A stretch of DNA of 42,861 bases from a virus. The notes below the pieces were generated by a model. It did not search any database, was not told where the DNA came from, and saw nothing but the letters and a program-made list of their open reading frames with translations. The DNA lies in the IMG/VR virus record IMGVR_UViG_3300034072_000966, positions 1 through 42,861 of that record; one strand, given 5' to 3'. Both the position numbers and the translations under genes were made by a program. This document shows positions 39,033 through 42,861 of this stretch, in pieces (the first letter of the stretch is position 1; the number at the start of each line of letters is the position of its first letter).

Positions 39033-39374
39033 ATGCCCAACCCGATCAACTGGCACCACAGCCCGATTGCCCAGCGCATCATTGCGCGGCTTTCTCCCAG
39101 CAATGTCGAGCGCACGACGCGCATCGCGATCCCGGCTGACTTCTGGGAATACACCGGCAAGGATCGCTGGTCGTCTGAGGCGCTGCTCGCGCTGTCGTAT
39201 ATCCGCACGGCCGCCATCGAGATCGAGCTCGGCTATGCGTTTGAGGAAACCGACACCGACAAGACCCTGACGCGCCGGGTTGCCTATCTGGCGGCGATGG
39301 ATCGGGCGCCCGATGTGTCGCAGGTTCTCGACGCTGCCTTCGACGCTCGCCACCCCGTGAAGGTGGCGGCATGA
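39033..39374 (+). CDS. Hypothetical protein, first gene of rightward chain
   Basis: ATG 39033 has GGAGG five bases upstream, so it is preferred over the ATG at 39021, whose own bases form that signal. The 113-residue product (MPNPINWHHSPIAQRIIARL...) has mixed helices and strands, with IAIPADFWEYTGKDRWSSEA and LSYIRTAAIEIELGYAFEET. No family is recognised. It is controlled by the operators just upstream and overlaps the next gene by four bases. Confidence 0.65.
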   Translation: MPNPINWHHSPIAQRIIARLSPSNVERTTRIAIPADFWEYTGKDRWSSEALLALSYIRTAAIEIELGYAFEETDTDKTLTRRVAYLAAMDRAPDVSQVLDAAFDARHPVKVAA

Positions 39375-39811
39375 CCGGCGGCGCAGGACAGCGCGGGCGG
39401 GTGGATGCCCATGTGCTGCGCCCGCAGCCGATCGACGCTTTCGGCATTTACCGCCAGCGTGGCGAGGGCGAGCTTGCCCACTTTCTCGGCACGGCGGCGA
39501 CGATGAAGGACGCGCAGGCAAAGGCCTCGCTGTCGCTGCAACACAAGGACACGCTCCTGATCTACGAGAACGACGAGCGCACCCGTCGCAAGGTGCTGCA
39601 CGTCTTCAAGGTGCGTCAGGGCGCGGTGCAGTGGCGCAGGAACGCCGAGACCGGGCTTTCGGAGCGCTGGCACCCGTTGAAGCTCGACCCGCTGTTCTCG
39701 CTGCCGGTGGATGAGTTTGCGCCCAAGCGCCCGTTCGACGCCTTCCGCGACGATCCGGTGGGCGTTGATTGTGGCCTTGTCGAAGCCACCGAGGGGAGGG
39801 CGGCAGCATGA
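39371..39811 (+). CDS. Hypothetical protein
   Basis: The 146-residue product begins MTGGAGQRGRVDAHVLRPQP. The middle region DAQAKASLSLQHKDTLLIYE is followed by NDERTRRKVLHVFKVRQGAV, suggesting a small alpha/beta domain. The C-terminus is Pro/Asp-rich. It has the usual four-base overlaps on both sides. No family is recognised. Confidence 0.6.
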   Translation: MTGGAGQRGRVDAHVLRPQPIDAFGIYRQRGEGELAHFLGTAATMKDAQAKASLSLQHKDTLLIYENDERTRRKVLHVFKVRQGAVQWRRNAETGLSERWHPLKLDPLFSLPVDEFAPKRPFDAFRDDPVGVDCGLVEATEGRAAA

Positions 39812-39924
39812 ACCCCGACACCGCCACCCGCCTCTGGATCGCCGCGATCATCCTGATCGTCGTCGCCGCATGGCTCGGCTTCCCGTGGCAGGCCTTCGCC
39901 CAACCCTTCCCGGTGACGCGATGA
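39808..39924 (+). CDS. 38-residue single-helix membrane peptide
   Basis: The frame MNPDTATRLWIAAIILIVVA followed by AWLGFPWQAFAQPFPVTR has one strong transmembrane helix at about residues 9-24. It overlaps the upstream stop (ATGA) and the downstream start (ATGA), good evidence that it is translated. Too small for most gene callers. Function unknown. Confidence 0.6.
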   Translation: MNPDTATRLWIAAIILIVVAAWLGFPWQAFAQPFPVTR

Positions 39925-40049
39925 CCCGCGCCGAGCTGCTCGAACTGATCCGCTGGGGCTGGACGAACGACCGCGAGGCCGCGCTGATCCCCCTTTTCAT
40001 GCTGGCGACCCCGACGATCGCCGCGCTTCTGCTGGAGGCTTTCCGATGA
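39921..40049 (+). CDS. 42-residue hydrophobic peptide
   Basis: The frame reads MTRAELLELIRWGWTNDREA followed by ALIPLFMLATPTIAALLLEA. It has an amphipathic helix and then one membrane-type helix. It is coupled by four-base overlaps to the membrane peptide before it and the next frame after it. The two hydrophobic peptides may work as a pair. Function unknown. Confidence 0.6.
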   Translation: MTRAELLELIRWGWTNDREAALIPLFMLATPTIAALLLEAFR

Positions 40050-40210
40050 CCATCCGCACCACCGGCAATTCCCGCCCGTGGGAACACCGCCCGTCCGATC
40101 ACCGCGCGGGGATGCGCGGCTACTGGCACGGCAGGCTCGAACCGATGCCCGAGCCCGGCCGCGACATCTTCGAGGGCCTGTTCGCCCGCCTGCTGGGGAG
40201 GGTGAAGTGA
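40046..40210 (+). CDS. 54-residue hypothetical protein
   Basis: The frame MTIRTTGNSRPWEHRPSDHR followed by AGMRGYWHGRLEPMPEPGRD is polar and His/Arg-rich, ending in a hydrophobic helix (IFEGLFARLLGRVK). Overlap with both neighbours supports translation. No family is recognised. Confidence 0.55.
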   Translation: MTIRTTGNSRPWEHRPSDHRAGMRGYWHGRLEPMPEPGRDIFEGLFARLLGRVK

Positions 40211-40452
40211 GTGACTTTGAAACTAAACTCGGCGCAATGGTGTCCAAGGAATTGTGCGGCGATGCCGAACAGATCGGCGCGCTGATCGAACGGCTGACCG
40301 ACGCGCTTGGCCTTGCCATTGCCGTCGCTAGTCGCGGCGATGGCAAGATTGCCGACACGCTGTTTGATGGAGCTACGGCCTATCTCACCGAGGCCATCGC
40401 GCATCATGAGAAACTGGCGCGGTTCATGGTTGTGGCTCGGAGAACGAGCTGA
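40207..40452 (+). CDS. 81-residue hypothetical protein
   Basis: GTG 40207 overlaps the previous stop (GTGA). The product (MSDFETKLGAMVSKELCGDA...) is helical, with DALGLAIAVASRGDGKIADT and YLTEAIAHHEKLARFMVV. It resembles a small four-helix bundle. The family is not recognised. The stop overlaps the next ATG by one base. Confidence 0.6.
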   Translation: MSDFETKLGAMVSKELCGDAEQIGALIERLTDALGLAIAVASRGDGKIADTLFDGATAYLTEAIAHHEKLARFMVVARRTS

Positions 40453-40709
40453 TGACCCCCGCCCGCCGCAAGCTGCTGACCGACGCGATCGACCTGATCC
40501 GCGCCGCCAGCAACGCCGAGACCTTCGACGCCGTTGCGATCCGCGATGCCCTGATCGGCATGGGCGCTCGCTTTTTTGATGTCCACCATCACGCGATGCA
40601 CCTCGGCGGCGTCACCGCCAGATGCGCCTGGTACAACGGCGAACACCTCCTCACCCGCTGGGCCGCCAACGCGCGCACAACGCTCGAACAGGATGATGGC
40701 AATGGTTGA
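40452..40709 (+). CDS. 85-residue hypothetical protein
   Basis: The product (MTPARRKLLTDAIDLIRAAS...) is helical with a His-rich centre, FFDVHHHAMHLGGVTARCAW. This could bind a metal, but no known motif is matched. It starts on the last base of the previous gene (TGATG) and overlaps the next by eight bases. Confidence 0.6.
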   Translation: MTPARRKLLTDAIDLIRAASNAETFDAVAIRDALIGMGARFFDVHHHAMHLGGVTARCAWYNGEHLLTRWAANARTTLEQDDGNG

Positions 40710-41043
40710 AGTGACGCAGGAAGATCGGAGGTTGTCCGCATGGCTTGCTCGCAGGTCAAACGCAATTTCGATACTCAACAAGACCGGCATCATCGACCGA
40801 ATGATCGCCCGCCACCGCACCACCGCCCTCGCGGCCAAGGAAGCCGAGAACGCCGAACTGCGGGCGAAGGTCGAGAAGCTGCGGGGGGCGTTGAAGCCGT
40901 TTGCAAAGTCTGGCGATTTGCTTGTGATGGCAGGCGATAGCGGCAACTTTTGGGCCTATCGTCCCGCTGGCGGCGATGAATATGGCATCACCGGCACGCA
41001 CCTGTTGGAAGCCCGCGCCACCCTCGCGGAGACGCAGCCATGA
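40702..41043 (+). CDS. 113-residue coiled-coil protein (Ead/Ea22-like context)
   Basis: ATG 40702 is preferred (AGGA eight bases upstream) over ATGs at 40693 and 40696. The product begins MVEVTQEDRRLSAWLARRSN and has a helix/coiled coil EAENAELRAKVEKLRGALKP, then a beta-like end (GNFWAYRPAGGDEYGITGTH). Proteins with a central coiled coil of this type lie near int/xis genes in many prophages. Function unknown. Confidence 0.6.
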   Translation: MVEVTQEDRRLSAWLARRSNAISILNKTGIIDRMIARHRTTALAAKEAENAELRAKVEKLRGALKPFAKSGDLLVMAGDSGNFWAYRPAGGDEYGITGTHLLEARATLAETQP

Positions 41044-41375
41044 GTAGGGATGATCTGATCGCGCGGCTTGAGGCGGCGACTGGGCCGGATCGGGAGTTGG
41101 ATGCAGTGATTGCGCTGGCAGTTGGGCTAGATATTGGCCGCAGCAGAGCTCATTCGCAAGACAGCCGTGTCCCCGCCTACACCGCCAGCATTGGCGCAGC
41201 CCTTACGCTGGTGCCTAATGGGATGCGCCGCCGAACCGTTGTTTACGAGGATGGCCGCGCTGGTGTTCAACTGTGGTGGCCCACTGACCCGCTGCCTGAC
41301 GCATGGGGGAAAGCCTACGACAGCGAACCCATCGCCACTGTCATCGCCGCCCTCCGTGCCAAAGGGGGCGAGTGA
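41040..41375 (+). CDS. Prophage hypothetical protein (LIARLEAATGPDRELD type)
   Basis: The 111-residue product begins MSRDDLIARLEAATGPDREL and contains VPAYTASIGAALTLVP and EPIATVIAALRAKGGE. This pattern recurs in hypothetical proteins of alphaproteobacterial prophages, often without known function. Four-base overlaps tie it to its neighbours. Confidence 0.65.
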   Translation: MSRDDLIARLEAATGPDRELDAVIALAVGLDIGRSRAHSQDSRVPAYTASIGAALTLVPNGMRRRTVVYEDGRAGVQLWWPTDPLPDAWGKAYDSEPIATVIAALRAKGGE

Positions 41376-41545
41376 TGCCTGACTTCATGATGTGCCGCGC
41401 CGTCGATTGTCCGGTTGCCACACGCTGCCGCCGGTCGGAACAAAGCGGCACCCGCCCTGACGAACATCGGCAAAGCTGGTGGGCGCGCGTGCCGCTTTCG
41501 CCGGTTGGCGAGGGTTGCCCACATTTCTGGGAGACCGGGCAATGA
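41375..41545 (+). CDS. 56-residue Cys-rich protein
   Basis: The product (MPDFMMCRAVDCPVATRCRRSE...) has Cys residues spaced C-x4-C-x5-C near the N-terminus and a fourth Cys in GEGCPHFWETG, a possible zinc site. It starts at the previous stop and overlaps the start of the HTH gene. It may be a small regulator of the excision functions downstream; this is inferred from place and size. Confidence 0.6.
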   Translation: MPDFMMCRAVDCPVATRCRRSEQSGTRPDEHRQSWWARVPLSPVGEGCPHFWETGQ

Positions 41546-41880
41546 CCCCCCGCCCGTTCTCCCCGCAGACCCTCGCGGCACGCTGGGATTGCTCCGACGA
41601 GCAAATCCGGCGATTGATCAAGTCCGGCCAGCTCGCCGCCTTCCGCATCGGCAAGCTGATTCGCATCCACGCCGCAGAGGTCGAACGCTTCGAATGTCAG
41701 GGCAACCCGCCGCAGGATACCGCCTCACCCGCCACCGCGGAAAGTGGGCGCTCACCTTCGACCGGCCCGGCGAGCGAACTCCGGGCCGAATCACGACTGG
41801 CACGGATCACCGCGGAGAGGCCGAGGCTGTCGCCCGTGCCATCTGGGCACGCCTCCACGCCGCGCGCAGCGAGCGGGTAG
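41542..41880 (+). CDS. Excisionase-like HTH protein
   Basis: The 112-residue frame starts at ATG 41542, overlapping the previous stop. Residues 6-52 form a MerR/excisionase-type helix-turn-helix (FSPQTLAARWDCSDEQIRRL, then IKSGQLAAFRIGKLIRIHAA). This group includes phage Xis and AlpA-like factors that steer the integrase. After residue 55 the sequence is Ser/Pro/Thr-rich and runs over the first 187 bp of the integrase gene in another frame. The C-terminal tail may thus be a by-product of the overlap. Confidence 0.75.
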   Translation: MTPRPFSPQTLAARWDCSDEQIRRLIKSGQLAAFRIGKLIRIHAAEVERFECQGNPPQDTASPATAESGRSPSTGPASELRAESRLARITAERPRLSPVPSGHASTPRAASG

Positions 41881-42683
41881 CCGATCTTTGGCCGCCCTAC
41901 GTTGCCGATCGCACCGCCGATGGCGCCCGCGCGGATCGCTTTGCCGCGCACTGGACCGCGCTCGCACCCGCATTCGGCCATCGCATCGGCAGCACCATCA
42001 CTCGCGAGGATTGCCGCGCCTATTTCCGCGAGCGCCAGAAGCTCGGCTACGCCAATTCGACGATCAAGACCGACCTCGAGCTGCTGCGCGCCTGCCTGCG
42101 CCGCCATTACGGCAAGACCGCGCCGGTGCTGTGGATCCCCCCGGCCAGCAAGCCGCGCGACATCTGGCTGACAAAGGAACAGGCGCGGACAATTGTCGAC
42201 GCCGCGAAAAGCCCGCACGTCCGCCTGTTCGTGATCCTCGCCCTGGCAACCGGGGCAAGGGCGGGCGCGATCCTCGATCTGACGTGGGACAGGGTGGACT
42301 TCGCGCAGGGCACGATCGACTATCGTCCGGCGGGCCGCGACGTGACGAACAAGCGCCGCACCGTGGTGCCGATGAACCCCGTCGCCCGCGCCGCGCTGGA
42401 GGAGGCGGAGATGGCGCGGCTGAGCGATCACGTCATCGAGTTCGGCGGCAAGCCGGTCGGCAGCGTCAAGAAGGCGATCCAACGCCTGAGCGAAGCCACC
42501 GGCATCCCCTTCTCGCCCCACACCTTCCGCCACAGCTGCGCCGTCTGGATGGCGCAGGACAACGTGCCGATGCAGATGATTTCGCAATACCTGGGCCACA
42601 CCAGCCTGCGGATGACCGAGCAGGTTTATGCGAGGTATTCCCCCGGCTTCATGGCCGACGCCAGCGCCGCAACCGTGTTCTGA
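41694..42683 (+). CDS. int: Tyrosine integrase
   Basis: The 329-residue recombinase has an N-terminal arm-binding-like region (HRGKWALTFDRPGERTPGRI), a core-binding helical domain (about 60-150), and a catalytic domain. Active-site residues are visible: R189 in GARAGAILDL, K220 in VTNKRRTVVP, H276 and R279 in HTFRHSCAVW, H302 in YLGHTSL, and nucleophile Y312 in EQVYARYSPG. It integrates the phage into the tRNA-Val gene directly downstream. ATG 41694 lies inside the HTH gene, so the two overlap by 187 bp. The last 28 bp belong to the terminal repeat. Confidence 0.95.
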   Translation: MSGQPAAGYRLTRHRGKWALTFDRPGERTPGRITTGTDHRGEAEAVARAIWARLHAARSERVADLWPPYVADRTADGARADRFAAHWTALAPAFGHRIGSTITREDCRAYFRERQKLGYANSTIKTDLELLRACLRRHYGKTAPVLWIPPASKPRDIWLTKEQARTIVDAAKSPHVRLFVILALATGARAGAILDLTWDRVDFAQGTIDYRPAGRDVTNKRRTVVPMNPVARAALEEAEMARLSDHVIEFGGKPVGSVKKAIQRLSEATGIPFSPHTFRHSCAVWMAQDNVPMQMISQYLGHTSLRMTEQVYARYSPGFMADASAATVF

Positions 42684-42782
42684 TGTACACTCGTACATCG
42701 ACACTTTCAGAACGCGGCGCTAAATGATTGAAAACATGGTGGGCGGTAACGGGCTCGAACCGCTGACCCTCTCGGTGTAAAC
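42656..42782. repeat. Right copy of 127-bp direct repeat (attR core and integrase end)
   Basis: This copy is identical to 1-127. It runs from the integrase C-terminal codons through the spacer and into the tRNA-Val gene as far as the anticodon stem/loop border. The tRNA-derived core itself is 42737-42782, so the phage restores the tRNA 3' half on integration. The distance between copies gives a 42,655-bp phage unit. Confidence 0.95.
42684..42697. repeat. TGTAC-N4-GTACA inverted repeat, right copy
   Basis: This is the second copy of the site at 29-42, directly after the integrase stop codon and 40 bp before the tRNA 3' end. It is a candidate arm-type binding site for the integrase. It is too short to be a terminator and no T-run follows. 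Confidence 0.5.
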
Positions 42783-42812
42783 GAGATGCTCTACCAACTG
42801 AGCTAACCGCCC
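42737..42812 (-). tRNA. tRNA-Val (anticodon TAC), integration target
   Basis: The 76-base gene on the minus strand has a perfect acceptor stem (GGGCGGT/ACCGCCC), D-arm AGCTCAGTTGGTAGAGCA, anticodon arm TCTCG-TTTACAC-CGAGA, T-arm CAGCGGTTCGAGCCCG and an encoded CCA. The loop gives anticodon TAC for valine. The 5' part comes from the host (42783-42812) and the 3' part from the shared core. The last 49 bases of the window (42813-42861) are host flank with no visible feature. Confidence 0.97.
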
Positions 42813-42861
42813 CACGCCGCGGGAGCGCTCTCTAGCGTGCCTCTGCGCAAATGCAATTGCT

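Overview
The window is an essentially complete, GC-rich temperate siphophage (lambda/HK97-like organisation) of an alphaproteobacterium, most likely from the Sphingomonadales. The host assignment is an inference. It rests on a GapR/DUF2312 homologue, DUF2184/DUF2213/DUF1073 head proteins, alphaproteobacterial-type Cro and CI-like repressors and the overall codon and GC style. The element uses a tRNA-Val(TAC) gene as its attachment site. The intact tRNA lies at the right end (42737-42812, minus strand). The tRNA 3' half, together with the end of the integrase gene, is present again at the left end as an exact 127-bp direct repeat, which implies a phage unit of 42,655 bp.

Layout, left to right. 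(1) 1-263: attachment-type end. (2) 264-934, plus strand: two cargo genes, a secreted thermonuclease and a DUF551-like protein. (3) 888-2877, minus: dNMP kinase-like protein, membrane protein and a metallophosphoesterase with an N-terminal helix-turn-helix. (4) 2960-4818, minus: lysis cassette with a holin candidate, GH19-type endolysin, second membrane protein, i-spanin and an o-spanin embedded in it. (5) 4866-16492, minus: tail tip, tape measure, frameshifting tail chaperone, tail tube and head-tail connectors. (6) 16537-27985, minus: beta-helix fibre-like protein, capsid, decoration, protease with nested scaffold, minor head protein, portal with a C-terminal Acb1-like 2H phosphoesterase domain, an unusual tRNA-like RNA block, and the terminases. 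(7) 27998-38222, minus: early replication and recombination genes (VapE-type ATPase, VRR-NUC nuclease, two helicases, SSB, YqaJ-type exonuclease, GapR-like protein, DnaA domain IV-like protein, regulators, Cro-like protein). (8) 38223-39032: immunity region with palindromic operators on both sides of the CI-like gene. (9) 39033-42683, plus: a chain of small overlapping genes ending in an excisionase-like HTH gene and the tyrosine integrase.

Logic of the system. The CI-like S24 repressor at 38325-38945 probably binds TGCGATAATCGCA-type sites that flank it. From there it would control both the leftward early operon and the rightward small-gene chain that includes the integrase. Replication probably starts near 29260-29530, where inverted TTGGGCA/TGCCCAA iterons surround an AT-rich stretch beside the VapE gene. 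The late genes run leftwards in the usual order, from terminase through head and tail to lysis.

Most unusual points: the attP-like junction at the left end; three tandem acceptor-stem-like RNAs (two with canonical tRNA T-arms) between terminase and portal; the portal-Acb1-like fusion; and several compact coding tricks (a -1 slippery site, a nested scaffold start, an embedded spanin, and overlapping xis/int genes).
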